From NCBI RefSeq assembly GCF_004762045.1, contig NZ_SJOM01000007.1:6264298-6328297 (forward strand): a DNA stretch of 64,000 nt, read 5' to 3'. Below the pieces are notes generated by a model. The model was not told where the DNA came from and did not search any database. It saw only the letters and a list, made by a program, of their open reading frames with translations. The stretch comes from Mycobacterium sp. DL99 (GTDB lineage: Bacteria; Actinomycetota; Actinomycetes; Mycobacteriales; Mycobacteriaceae). How positions within the stretch are numbered: position 1 is the first letter of the stretch; every line of letters begins with the position of its first letter. Positions 6,975 to 17,200 of the stretch are shown here, piece by piece. A program made the translations under genes and the position numbers.

Positions 6975-8621
6975 TTGATCAGAACCGCGGCCGGCACATT
7001 CCGACGGCTGCTGCCCCATCGCGACGACTACACCGAATTTCCACACTCATGGCGCCGCGACGTCCTCGCAGGTGTGACCGTCGGGGTGGTGGCATTGCCG
7101 TTGGCGTTGGCATTCGGGATCAGTTCAGGCGTGGGAGCTGCCGCAGGGCTGGTCACGGCAGTGGTGGCCGGCCTGGTCGCGGCAGTGTTCGGCGGTTCTC
7201 ATGTGCAGGTGTCCGGCCCGACGGGGGCGATGGCGGTGGTCCTGGCGCCGATCGTCGCGCAGCACGGGCTCGGCAGCATCGCATTGGTGACCGTTGCGGC
7301 AGGCCTGCTGGTACTGGCCGCCGGGGCAACCGGTCTCGGCCGGGCCGTGACATTCATTCCGTGGCCGGTGATCGAGGGGTTCACCCTGGGCATCGCGGCG
7401 ATCATCTTCCTGCAGCAGGTTCCCGCCGCCTTCGCCCAGCAGGCCCCGGCCGGTGAGCGCACACTGCCCGCCGCGATCACGGCAATCGTCCAGGCCGATT
7501 GGACCGCCGCGGCGAAAACCCTTGGGGTGGTTGCTGTCGTCGCGCTCCTCATGGTCGCCCTGCCCCGACTGCACCGGTCCATCCCGGAATCGCTGACGGC
7601 GGTGATCGTGGTTACCGTCTTGGTTTCCGCGCTCCACGTTCCGGTCGCCGCGATCGGCGAGCTGCCGTCACACCTGCCTACCCCGGTGCTGCCGCACGCC
7701 GACCTCGGCGCCTTGCGCACTCTGCTGGGTGCCGCGCTGGCCATCGCCGCGCTCGCGGCCATCGAATCGCTGCTGTCGGCGCGGGTCGCCGCGACCATGT
7801 CGCCGACCGGACCGTACGACCCTGATCGTGAGCTGGTGGGGCAGGGTCTGGCCTCTGTCGCCTCCGGAGTTTTCGGCGGTATGCCCGCCACCGGCGCGAT
7901 CGCCCGCACCGCCGTCAACGTCCGGTCCGGCGCCCGGACGCGGGTGGCGGCGATCGTGCACTCGCTCGTCCTGCTGGGCGTGGTGTATCTGGCCACCGGT
8001 CCGGTGTCCACCATTCCGCTCGCTGCGCTGGCCGGCGTGCTGATGGTGACGTCGTTCCGGATGATCTCGGCGGCCACGATCCGGAAGATCCTGCGCTCCA
8101 CCCGATCCGATGCGTTGACCTTTGCGCTGACCGCCGCGGTCACCGTGTGCTTCGACCTGATCGAGGCCGTCGAGATCGGCGTCGTCGCCGCCGCGTTCTT
8201 CGCATTGCGTTCCGTAGCACGGCGCAGCAGCGTCGTTCGTGAAGAGCTCCCGGGTCCATCGCATCCCGGGGATGATCAGATCGCGCTGCTGCGCCTCGAT
8301 GGTGCGATGTTCTTCGGTGCAGCCGAACGCATTTCGAGTGCGATCACGGACGCCGAGCACCCGCAGACTTCCGTCGTCATCATCCGGATGTCGCAACTCG
8401 GGATGCTCGACGCCACCGGCGCACACACGCTCGCGGAGATCGCCACCGAACTGGAGTCACGGGGTATCACGGTGATCATCAAGGGCGTACGCCCGGAGCA
8501 CTCGGCGTTGCTCGCCAACGTCGGCGTCTTCGACTCACTCAGGCACGAGAACCATCTGCTCGATTCGCTCGACGATGCGATCGGCCACGCGCGACTGCAT
8601 GTCGCGCGCGGCCCGCATTGA
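6975..8621 (+). CDS. SulP-family anion transporter with STAS domain
   Basis: I prefer the TTG at 6975 (reading MIRTAAGTFRRLLPHRDDY). The in-frame ATG at 6915 would add 20 residues of atypical composition and leave almost no room for a promoter. The protein has 10-14 predicted membrane helices starting at DVLAGVTVGVVALPLALAFGI, a SulP hallmark, with VQVSGPTGAMAVVLAPIV as the anion-binding helix region. A cytoplasmic STAS domain follows (about 440-540; VVIIRMSQLGMLDATGA). Substrates of this family include sulfate, bicarbonate and dicarboxylates; which applies here is not visible. Confidence 0.9.
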   Translation: MIRTAAGTFRRLLPHRDDYTEFPHSWRRDVLAGVTVGVVALPLALAFGISSGVGAAAGLVTAVVAGLVAAVFGGSHVQVSGPTGAMAVVLAPIVAQHGLGSIALVTVAAGLLVLAAGATGLGRAVTFIPWPVIEGFTLGIAAIIFLQQVPAAFAQQAPAGERTLPAAITAIVQADWTAAAKTLGVVAVVALLMVALPRLHRSIPESLTAVIVVTVLVSALHVPVAAIGELPSHLPTPVLPHADLGALRTLLGAALAIAALAAIESLLSARVAATMSPTGPYDPDRELVGQGLASVASGVFGGMPATGAIARTAVNVRSGARTRVAAIVHSLVLLGVVYLATGPVSTIPLAALAGVLMVTSFRMISAATIRKILRSTRSDALTFALTAAVTVCFDLIEAVEIGVVAAAFFALRSVARRSSVVREELPGPSHPGDDQIALLRLDGAMFFGAAERISSAITDAEHPQTSVVIIRMSQLGMLDATGAHTLAEIATELESRGITVIIKGVRPEHSALLANVGVFDSLRHENHLLDSLDDAIGHARLHVARGPH

Positions 8622-8636
8622 CCTGCTCCGTCAGCG

Positions 8637-9989
8637 TCAGCCGCCGATGCGGATGAGCTTCTTGTTCACGAACTCGTCCATGCCGTACCTGCCGAGCTCG
8701 CGTCCGAAACCGGACCGCTTGATCCCGCCGAACGGCAGTTCCGCGCTGTCAGCGCCGACGAGATTGACGAAAACCATTCCGGCGTCGATCTTGTCGGCGA
8801 CCCGGGCGGCCTGGTCCGCGTCGGTGGTGAACACGTAGGACCCGAGTCCGAACGGGGTGTCGTTGGCGAGGGCAACGGCCTCGTCTTCGGAACCGACCTT
8901 GTACACGATCGCCACCGGGCCGAACAGCTCCTGGTGGTAGGCGTCGTTGTCCTCGGTCACACCCGTCAGCACGGCCGGCGGGAAGAAGGCGCCACGACGC
9001 TCGCCTGCCGCGGCGAGTGTGGCGCCCTGCTCGACAGCCTGTGACACCTGTTGCTCAAGCCGGTCGGCGGCCAGCTCCGAGGACAGCGGGGCGATTCCGT
9101 CGGCCGCGGCGAGCAGCTTCTCGGTGAACTTGGCCAGGAAGTCGTCGTAGAGGTTCTCGGTGACGATGAAGCGCTTGGCGCCGTTACAGCACTGTCCGGT
9201 GTTCTCCATGCGGGCGTCGACAGCTGCCTGCACGGTGGCGTCGAGGTCATCGGTGGACAGCAGGATGAACGGATCAGAGCCACCGAGTTCCAGTACGCAC
9301 TTCTTGAGATTGCGGCCGGCGATCTCGGCGACTGCGGCACCCGCCCGTTCAGAACCTGTCAGCGACACGGCGGCCACCCGCGGGTCGGCGATGACGTCGG
9401 CAATCTGCTCGTTGGTGGCGCGAATGTCCACGTAGGCGCCCTGCGGGAAGCCGGCCTCCAGGAAGATCAGCTGCATCAGCTCGGCGGATTCGGGGCACTG
9501 CGGGGCGTGCTTGAGCAGAATCGTGTTGCCCACGATCAGGTTTGGTCCGGCGAACCGGGCCACCTGGTAGTAGGGGTAGTTCCACGGCATGATGCCGAGC
9601 AGCACCCCGACCGGGCCTCGCTTGACCACCGCGGTGCCATCACCATCGAGAAGCGAGATCGGCTCGTCGGCCAGGAACTGTTCGGCGTTGTCGGCGTAGT
9701 ACTGGTAGATGGCGGCGGTGAAGTCGACCTCGCCCAGCGCCTGATCGCGCGGCTTGCCCATCTCTCGGACGATGACGTCGGCCAGCTGTTCGCGGCGCTG
9801 CTCGTACAGGGCGGCGACCTTGGTGATGAGCGCCGCCCGTTCGGCCACGGTGGTGGTGCGGGCCCAGCTCCGGCCGGCCTTGGCTGCGGCGTCGATCGCA
9901 GCCTGGACCTCGGCGTCGGTCGAGGTCGGGTAAGTGGCGACCACCTCGGCGGTCGCCGGATCGGTGACTGCGTACACGCTCATGTTCAC
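8637..9989 (-). CDS. Succinate-semialdehyde dehydrogenase-like aldehyde dehydrogenase (Sad/YneI type)
   Basis: The 450-residue protein fits the E. coli Sad (YneI) subgroup. It has GIMPWNYPYYQVARFAGPNLI, the NAD(P)-binding LTGSERAGAAVAEIAG, the catalytic glutamate in VLELGGSDPFI and the catalytic cysteine in ENTGQCCNGAKRFI (second Cys). It ends with FGGIKRSGFGRELG. It should oxidise succinate semialdehyde or a similar aldehyde. Compared with Sad it seems about eight residues short around AADGIAPLSSELA, where the usual GDP...GPL segment is missing. It converges on the SulP gene with only 15 bp between stops and no obvious terminator. Confidence 0.88.
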   Translation of the reverse strand: MNMSVYAVTDPATAEVVATYPTSTDAEVQAAIDAAAKAGRSWARTTTVAERAALITKVAALYEQRREQLADVIVREMGKPRDQALGEVDFTAAIYQYYADNAEQFLADEPISLLDGDGTAVVKRGPVGVLLGIMPWNYPYYQVARFAGPNLIVGNTILLKHAPQCPESAELMQLIFLEAGFPQGAYVDIRATNEQIADVIADPRVAAVSLTGSERAGAAVAEIAGRNLKKCVLELGGSDPFILLSTDDLDATVQAAVDARMENTGQCCNGAKRFIVTENLYDDFLAKFTEKLLAAADGIAPLSSELAADRLEQQVSQAVEQGATLAAAGERRGAFFPPAVLTGVTEDNDAYHQELFGPVAIVYKVGSEDEAVALANDTPFGLGSYVFTTDADQAARVADKIDAGMVFVNLVGADSAELPFGGIKRSGFGRELGRYGMDEFVNKKLIRIGG

Positions 9990-10169
9990 TCCAAGACGGG
10001 TCAGATCGGGGGATTTCGTATATTTCCCTGCCCGAGACTACCGATTGCGACGCCAAAATGGCACCGAAGATACGGAATCAGCACCATGGATCCGTAGCGC
10101 GCCTGAAAAGCTCCTGGCAGTTGCGCGAGTCCAGGAATGAATGCCGGCGCGCGACTAGTTTGTGATGAC

Positions 10170-11021
10170 GTGCGCTTCGCCTTCAAAACCTCCCCGCAGA
10201 ACACGACCTGGGCCGACATGCTCGCCATCTGGAAAGCTGCCGACACGATCGACGTCTTCGAATCCGGCTGGACGTTCGACCACTTCTATCCGATCTTCTC
10301 CGACTCGTCCGGCCCCTGCCTCGAGGGCTGGACGACGCTGACTGCCCTGGCGCAGGCCACTGAGCGGTTGCGCGTCGGGGTGCTCGTCACCGGTATCCAC
10401 TACCGCCATCCCGCCGTGCTGGCGAACATGGCCTCCGCACTGGACATCGTCTCCAACGGGCGCCTGGAGCTCGGCATCGGCGCCGGCTGGAACGAGGAGG
10501 AGTCCGGCGCATACGGGATCGAACTCGGTTCGATCAAGGAACGCTTCGACCGGTTCGAGGAGGCCTGCGAGGTTCTCAAGGGGCTACTGACGCAGGACAC
10601 GACGACGTTCGACGGCAAGTTCTACCAACTGAAGGACGCGCGCAACGAGCCCAAGGGCCCACAGCAGCCGCATCCGCCGTTCTGCATCGGCGGCAGCGGC
10701 GAGAAGCGCACGCTGCGCATCACTGCGAAGTACGCCGATCACTGGAACTTCGTCGGCGGCCCGCCCGAGGAGTTCGCCCGCAAGCGCGATGTGCTGGCCG
10801 CGCACTGCGCCGATCTCGGCCGTGACCCCAAGGAGATCACCCTGTCGGCGCACGTGCGACTGGGTGCGGACCTCGACTACAAGAAGGTGGTCGACGAGGC
10901 TGCCGCACTCGGTGCCGAGGGCCTGGATCTGGCGATCATCTACCTGCCACCGCCCTACGACCCGGCCGTGCTGGAGCCGTTGGCCGAGGCGATCAGAGAT
11001 TCCGGCCAGCTGACCCGCTGA
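10170..11021 (+). CDS. LLM-class F420-dependent oxidoreductase
   Basis: From GTG 10170 the protein starts VRFAFKTSPQNTTWADML and has 283 residues. A TAGTTT element (10156-10161) would put the transcript start near this GTG, giving a leaderless message; an ATG at 10137 would add 11 atypical residues. Luciferase-like features are visible: ERLRVGVLVTGIHYRHPAVLANMASALDIVSNGRLELGIGAGW in pieces, and PPFCIGGSGEKRTLRI. Mycobacteria use many such enzymes with cofactor F420. The substrate is unknown. The 180-bp gap before it holds only imperfect inverted repeats, such as TACGGA (10071-10076) with TCCGTA (10091-10096). Confidence 0.85.
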   Translation: MRFAFKTSPQNTTWADMLAIWKAADTIDVFESGWTFDHFYPIFSDSSGPCLEGWTTLTALAQATERLRVGVLVTGIHYRHPAVLANMASALDIVSNGRLELGIGAGWNEEESGAYGIELGSIKERFDRFEEACEVLKGLLTQDTTTFDGKFYQLKDARNEPKGPQQPHPPFCIGGSGEKRTLRITAKYADHWNFVGGPPEEFARKRDVLAAHCADLGRDPKEITLSAHVRLGADLDYKKVVDEAAALGAEGLDLAIIYLPPPYDPAVLEPLAEAIRDSGQLTR

Positions 11022-11083
11022 CCGATACGGCTACGCTCTCGGGTCGGCGCTAAGGCGTCGGCCCGGGGCGTGACGGATACCCG

Positions 11084-11224
11084 TCAAACGCCGAAGCGAA
11101 GTAGCTCATCGACCGTAGCCAGGCGTTCGTTCTTGGCCGGAAACTCACGGCTCTTCATCGGATGACGGAACAATGACCAGGCAATACGACCCATCCGTGA
11201 CCGACTTATCGGACTGATGTACAC
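11084..11224 (-). CDS. Small ORF, 46 residues, with a good ribosome binding site
   Basis: In the 366-bp gap 11022-11387, the minus strand has a GTG start (11222-11224) preceded by AGGAG at a spacing of 8, and runs to a TGA at 11084-11086. The product is basic, with MGRIAWSLFRHPMKSREF in the middle and the end RLATVDELLRFGV. It has no signal peptide and no membrane segment. The strong Shine-Dalgarno site and coding-like base use support a real gene. I do not recognise the family. It lies downstream of the mannosyltransferase gene on the same strand; the rest of the gap shows nothing else. Confidence 0.5.
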   Translation of the reverse strand: MYISPISRSRMGRIAWSLFRHPMKSREFPAKNERLATVDELLRFGV

Positions 11225-11387
11225 GGTGATCACTCCTGCGACTTACTGGTAGCTGTACCCGTAGTTCCACGTTACCGCAGCACTCTCACCACGTCATTAG
11301 ATACCTGACATCCGGCAAACAGTGTGAGCCACGCCGCACAAAAATCTGATGTTTCTGCTGAGGCTGATGGGACTGGTGTGGCTATCT

Positions 11388-12779
11388 CTAGGCGCGCGCC
11401 AACTCCTCATCGAGAAATTCCGGCGGGTAGTCGTCGATGTCGTCGGATGTCATGGGCATCTCGTCCGGCTCGTCGTTCTTCGGTATCGCGCTCAGACGCA
11501 ACCAACTCACCGCACCGATCCCGAAACACACGAACACCAGTGGATACCAACCACTCGCGAGCTGGCCGACCCAGAACCGCCGCACATCCAGGAAGTTCCA
11601 GTACACGCCGGTGAAGTACATGGTGGTGTGATTACGGCCTGGCCGGTGCAGAGTCCACATGAACACCATCGCGAGCAGGCCCACAGCGCGGTACATCCAG
11701 CCACGAGCCCACATGCCTTGTGCCGTGCACGCTTTCGCGACGAGCCAGAAGATCGCAGGTGCGAACCACACCCAGTGCGCCGCCCAACTGAACGGCGATA
11801 CCGCGCAACCGGTCAAGCCCACCAGGACCACCGCCAGCGCGCGTTCTCCTCGCCGGTACGCCCAGGTCGCCGCCGCGAGACCGGCGGCAAGCACCAAGAG
11901 GCTCAACACAATCCACAGCCACTCCGGGCGCGGGTTCGGGGCGAAGTACCGGGCGAGGAATCCGTTGATCGACTGGTTGGCCAGATGATCGATAGAGCTG
12001 ATGTGCGAGGTGTCCCCGAGGTGACTCCAGAACCAGGCGCTGTCTCGCGGTAGCAGCGGCCAGGTGAGCACCACCGTGGCGACGAAAGTCAGTGCCGCCA
12101 CGGCCGAAGCGCGCCACTGCCTGGTTAAGAGCAGATACGGGAGGAACACGAGCGGCGTGAGCTTGATGCCGGCGGCGATCCCCAGCCCGATCCCCCGCCA
12201 CCGGGACGCGGCGGGCCGCAACAGATCCAGCATCACCAGTGCCATGAGAAGGACGTTGATCTGTCCCCACCACAAGGTGGCCTGTACCGGCTCGACATCG
12301 ATGACGATCACCGCCAGCGCGGCACTCAGCACGCCCAGCCGAAGATCCGCGCGAAGACCTGCCAGGCGCAGGATGCGCCACGCGATGAGCGCCAGCAGGC
12401 AGATCGATAGCGCCAGCAGAAGGTACTTGGCGACGTCGAAACCGAGCCAGGCGAACGGCGCAAGGACGAAAGCCGCGAACGGCGGATATACGAACCAGGC
12501 CCCGCGCAGCGCCGGTTCCTCGTACAGGCTCCTGCCATCCCAGGAAGCGTGCACCGCGGCGCGATACGTATCCAGGTCGAAGTTGTTCCCGGTCAGTCCG
12601 AAGAACTGCGTCTGGAATGGAACGAGGTGATTGTGCGCCAGCAATGCCAGGACTGCCCCGATCAGTGCGATCGAGACAACACGCCGTCGCAGCACCAACT
12701 CACCCCCGGTCACTTGGGGTATCCGAGCGAGCGACACCTGGAGATCGTAATCGGCCTCCACAGGAGGCCGATTCACCAA
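11388..12779 (-). CDS. GT87 (DUF2029) polytopic mannosyltransferase
   Basis: The 463-residue protein has about 10 hydrophobic helices and belongs to the GT-C-type GT87 family, which uses polyprenyl-phosphate-mannose on the outer side of the membrane. Typical features are the first-loop acidic segment NNFDLDTYRAAVHASWDGRSLYEEP, the motif WFVYPPFAAFVLAPFAWL, and WWGQINVLLMALVMLDL followed by GIGLGIAAGIKLTPLVFLPYLL. Mycobacterial relatives add alpha-(1->2) mannose to lipomannan, lipoarabinomannan or PIMs (PimE). The exact linkage cannot be read here. An acidic C-terminal tail (DDIDDYPPEFLDEE) should be cytoplasmic. It ends next to gltD but is probably a separate unit. Confidence 0.85.
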   Translation of the reverse strand: MVNRPPVEADYDLQVSLARIPQVTGGELVLRRRVVSIALIGAVLALLAHNHLVPFQTQFFGLTGNNFDLDTYRAAVHASWDGRSLYEEPALRGAWFVYPPFAAFVLAPFAWLGFDVAKYLLLALSICLLALIAWRILRLAGLRADLRLGVLSAALAVIVIDVEPVQATLWWGQINVLLMALVMLDLLRPAASRWRGIGLGIAAGIKLTPLVFLPYLLLTRQWRASAVAALTFVATVVLTWPLLPRDSAWFWSHLGDTSHISSIDHLANQSINGFLARYFAPNPRPEWLWIVLSLLVLAAGLAAATWAYRRGERALAVVLVGLTGCAVSPFSWAAHWVWFAPAIFWLVAKACTAQGMWARGWMYRAVGLLAMVFMWTLHRPGRNHTTMYFTGVYWNFLDVRRFWVGQLASGWYPLVFVCFGIGAVSWLRLSAIPKNDEPDEMPMTSDDIDDYPPEFLDEELARA

Positions 12780-12780
12780 T

Positions 12781-14247
12781 TCAGCGCTGCGGCGCGGCAG
12801 TGGGCTTGATCGGCACCGGCAGGGCGGTCTTGCCCATCAGGTAGCGATCCACGCCCGCGGCAGCGGCCCGGCCTTCGGCGATCGCCCACACGATCAGCGA
12901 CTGCCCGCGCCCCATGTCACCGGCCACGAACACGCCGGGTACCGAGGTCTGGAAGTTGTTGTCGCGCGAGACGTTTCCGCGGTCGGTCAGCTCGACACCG
13001 AGCTTGGTCAGCAGACCTTCCTTCTCCGGTCCGACGAAGCCCATGGCGAGCAGCACCAGGTCGGCCTTGAGCTCGAAGTCGGTCCCTTCGACCTTCTCGA
13101 ACTTGCCGGCGTTCATCTTGACCTCGTGCGCGCGCAGGCCGGTCACGTGACCGTCAGCACCGGTGAATTCCTCGGTGTTGACCGAGAACACGCGATCGCC
13201 GCCCTCTTCGTGAGCCGAGGACACCCGGAACATCAGCGGGTAGGTCGGCCACGGGGTCGAATCCGCGCGGGTCTCCGGCGGACGCGGCATGATCTCGAAC
13301 TGGTGGATGTTGGCCGCGCCCTGACGGTGCGAGGTCCCCAGGCAGTCCGCGCCGGTGTCGCCGCCGCCGATGATGATGACGTGCTTGTCCTTGGCGGTGA
13401 TCGGCGGCTGGCCGTTCTCGTCGAGGACGTCATCGCCGAACTGAACGCGGTTGGCCCAGGGCAGGAACTCCATGGCCTGGTGGATGCCGTCGAGCTCGCG
13501 GCCCGGGATCGGCAGATCGCGCCATGCGGTGGCACCGCCGGCCAGCACGACCGCGTCGTAGTTCAGCCGGAGCTGGGCCACCGTGATGTCGACGCCGACG
13601 TTGACGCCGGGACGGAACTGGGTGCCTTCGGCCGCCATCTGCTCCAGACGGCGGTCGATGTGGCGCTTTTCCATCTTGAACTCGGGGATGCCGTAACGCA
13701 GCAGGCCACCGATGCGGTCGGCGCGCTCGAACACCGTGACGGTGTGGCCGGCCCGGGTGAGCTGCTGGGCGGCGGCCAGTCCGGCCGGTCCGGACCCGAC
13801 GACGGCGACCTTCTTGCCGGTCTGCACGTCGGGCATCTTCGGAACGACCCAGCCCTGGTCGAAGGCGTTGTCGATGATCTCGACCTCGACCTGCTTGATG
13901 GTCACCGGATCCTGATTGATGCCCAGGACGCAGGAGGCCTCACATGGGGCGGGGCACAGCCGTCCGGTGAACTCCGGGAAGTTGTTGGTGGCGTGCAGTC
14001 GCTCGATCGCGTCGCGCCACCGGTCCCGGTACACCAGGTCGTTCCACTCGGGGATCAGGTTCCCCAGCGGGCAACCGTTGTGGCAGAACGGGATACCGCA
14101 GTCCATGCATCGCGATGCCTGGTCCTGCAGGGTCTCGTGGGAGAAGTCCTCGTAGACCTCTTTCCAGTCCTTCAGGCGCAGCGGAACCGGCCGGCGGGAC
14201 GGAAGCTCTTTGGAGGTGTGCTTGAGGAAACCGCGCGGATCAGCCAT
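12781..14247 (-). CDS. gltD: Glutamate synthase small subunit
   Basis: I chose the ATG at 14247 (MADPRGFLKHTSKELPSRRP, 488 residues), the usual start; it overlaps the end of gltB by 8 bp. The N-terminus has the cysteine clusters CMDCGIPFCHNGCPLGNL and CPAPCEASC that bind [4Fe-4S] centres. VAVVGSGPAGLAAAQQLTRAGH binds FAD and IIGGGDTGADCLGT binds NADPH. GltD feeds electrons from NADPH to GltB for making glutamate from glutamine and 2-oxoglutarate. Translational coupling to gltB is clear from the overlap. Confidence 0.97.
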   Translation of the reverse strand: MADPRGFLKHTSKELPSRRPVPLRLKDWKEVYEDFSHETLQDQASRCMDCGIPFCHNGCPLGNLIPEWNDLVYRDRWRDAIERLHATNNFPEFTGRLCPAPCEASCVLGINQDPVTIKQVEVEIIDNAFDQGWVVPKMPDVQTGKKVAVVGSGPAGLAAAQQLTRAGHTVTVFERADRIGGLLRYGIPEFKMEKRHIDRRLEQMAAEGTQFRPGVNVGVDITVAQLRLNYDAVVLAGGATAWRDLPIPGRELDGIHQAMEFLPWANRVQFGDDVLDENGQPPITAKDKHVIIIGGGDTGADCLGTSHRQGAANIHQFEIMPRPPETRADSTPWPTYPLMFRVSSAHEEGGDRVFSVNTEEFTGADGHVTGLRAHEVKMNAGKFEKVEGTDFELKADLVLLAMGFVGPEKEGLLTKLGVELTDRGNVSRDNNFQTSVPGVFVAGDMGRGQSLIVWAIAEGRAAAAGVDRYLMGKTALPVPIKPTAAPQR

Positions 14248-17200
14248 TGGCGGCCGCCATGATCGCCTCGTCCACATTCACGCCGGCTTGTTCGGCCTCG
14301 GCGATAGCGGCCAGCACGCGCTTGTAGTCGCGCGGCATGACCTTCACAAAGTGCTTCAACTCGTTATCCCAATCAGATAGGACCCGTTGTCCCACAGCCG
14401 AATCGGTCGCATCGACGTGGGCGGTGAGAATGCCCTGCAGCCACTCGACATCAGCGGCCTCCAAAGCTTCCAGCTCCACCATCTCGGTGTTCAGGTTCTC
14501 GCCCAGCACGCCGGCCGGGTCGTAGACGTAGGCGACACCGCCGGACATGCCCGCCGCGAAGTTGCGGCCGGTGGGTCCGAGGATGACGACCTTGCCGCCG
14601 GTCATGTACTCGCAGCCGTGGTCGCCGACGCCCTCGACGACCGCGTGGGCGCCGGAGTTACGGACCGCGAACCGCTCGCCGACCTGGCCGCGCAGGAACG
14701 CCTCGCCGCTGGTGGCACCGAAGAGGACCACGTTGCCGGCGATGATGTTGTCCTCGGCGGCGAAATCGGCCGGTGCTGCGTCGTCCGGGCGGACCACGAT
14801 GCGACCACCCGACAGGCCCTTGCCGACGTAGTCGTTGGCGTCGCCGTAGACCCGCAGCGTGATGCCCTTGGGCACGAACGCACCGAAGCTGTTGCCTGCC
14901 GACCCGTCGAACGTGATGTCGATGGTGCCGTCCGGAAGCCCCTGTCCGCCATAAGCCTTGGTGACCTCGTGGCCGAGCATGGTGCCCACCGTGCGGTTGA
15001 CGTTGGTGATTTTTGTTGAAAATCGGACGGGCGAAGCGGAATCCAGGGCCTCGCGGCTCTGGGTGATCAGCTGCTGATCCAGCGCCTTGTCCAGGCCGTG
15101 GTCCTGACGCGAGCTGCAGTACAGGTCCTGGTTCATGAACGCCGACTCGGGCTCGTACAGCACCGGCGTCAGGTCCAGCTTGTGAGCCTTCCAGTGCTCG
15201 GCGGCCTTGGTGGTGTCCAGCGCGCCGGCCTGGCCGACCATCTCGTTGACGGTGCGGAAGCCCAACTGCGCCATGAGTTCCCGGACTTCTTCGGCGATGA
15301 ACATGAAGAAGTTCTCGACGAACTCGGGCTTGGCGTTGAACCGCTGCCGCAGCACCGGGTTCTGGGTGGCCACACCCACCGGGCAGGTGTCGAGGTGGCA
15401 GACGCGCATCATGATGCAGCCCGCCACCACCAGTGGAGCGGTGGCGAAGCCGAACTCCTCGGCGCCCAGCAGCGCGGCGACCACCACGTCGCGGCCGGTC
15501 TTGAGCTGACCGTCGACCTGGACCACGATGCGGTCACGCAGGCCGTTGAGCAGCAGGGTCTGCTGCGTCTCGGCCAGGCCCAGCTCCCACGGCGCACCGG
15601 CGTGCTTCTGCGACGTCAGCGGGGTGGCACCGGTACCGCCGTCGTGGCCGGAGATCAGCACCACGTCGGCGTGCGCCTTGGAGACGCCCGCGGCGACCGT
15701 TCCGACGCCGTTCTCCGAAACCAGCTTCACATGCACACGCGCAGCCGGGTTGGCGTTCTTCAGGTCGTGGATCAGCTGCGCCAGATCCTCGATCGAGTAG
15801 ATGTCGTGGTGCGGCGGCGGCGAGATCAGGCCGACACCCGGGGTCGAGTGCCGCACCTCGGCCACCCACGGGTACACCTTGTGCCCCGGAAGCTGGCCGC
15901 CTTCACCAGGTTTCGCACCCTGGGCCATCTTGATCTGGATATCGGAGCAGTTGGTCAGGTAGTGACTGGTCACACCGAACCGGCCGGAGGCCACCTGCTT
16001 GATGGCGCTGCGACGCCAGTCGCCGTTCTCGTCGGGCTCGAAGCGGTTGACGCTTTCGCCGCCCTCACCCGAGTTCGACCGGGCGCCAAGGCGGTTCATC
16101 GCGATGGCCAGGGTCTCGTGCGCCTCGGCCGAGATCGAGCCGTAGCTCATGGCGCCGGTGGAGAAGCGCTTGACGATCTCGGCGGCGGACTCGACCTCGT
16201 CAATCGAGATCGGCTGGCGCACGGCGTCGTCACCGGTACGGAACTTCAGCAGGCCGCGCAGCGAGGCCATCCGCTCGCTCTGGTCGTCGACCAGCGCGGT
16301 GTACTCCTTGAAGATCGAGTACTGACCGGTGCGGGTGGAGTGCTGGAGCTTGAACACCGTGTCCGGGTTGAACAGGTGGTACTCGCCCTCACGGCGCCAC
16401 TGGTACTCGCCGCCGACCTCGAGCTCGCGGTGGGCGCGCTCGTCGGGACGGTCCAGGAAGGCCAGCGAGTGACGGGCGGCGACGTCGGCGGCAATGTCCT
16501 CGAGGTCGATACCGCCGACGGGGCAGCTCAGCCCGGTGAAGTACTGGTCGAGCACGCCCTGGGAGATGCCGATGGCCTGGAACAGCTGCGCACCGGTGTA
16601 GGAGGCCAGGGTGGAGATGCCCATCTTGGACATCACCTTGAGCACGCCCTTGCCGGCGGCCTTGACGTAGTTGGCCTTGGCTTTATCGCTGCTGATTCCG
16701 GCGATCACGCCCCGGTCGACCATGTCCTCGATCGACTCGAACGCCATGTACGGGTTGACCGCGGCGGCACCGAAGCCGCACAGCATCGCCATGTGGTGCA
16801 CCTCGCGGGCGTCACCGGCCTCGACCACCAGGCCGACCTTGGTGCGCGTGCGCTCGCGGACCAGGTGGTGGTGCACCGCGGCCACGGACAGCAGCGACGG
16901 GATCGGCGCCATGGTCTCGTTGGATTCGCGGTCCGACAGCACGATGATGCGGGCGCCCTCGCGGATCGCCTCCGAGACCTTGGCGCGGACGTTGTCCAGC
17001 GCTTCTTTGAGTCCCTGTCCGCCCCGGTTGACCGGGTACAGGCAGCGGATCACCGCGGCCCGCATGCCGTGCTTGTGGCCCCGGACCTCGTGGTCGGGAT
17101 CGACGCAGATCAGCTTGGACAGGTCGGCGTTGCGCAGGATCGGCTGCGACAGCACGATCTGCCGGCACGATTCCGGACCGGGGTTGAGCAGGTCGCCTTC

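Noticed and set aside
9990..10169. Operator from inverted repeats near 10012-10096
   Set aside because: Pairs such as GATTTCGTAT/ATACGGAATC are imperfect and widely spaced; not enough to claim a site.
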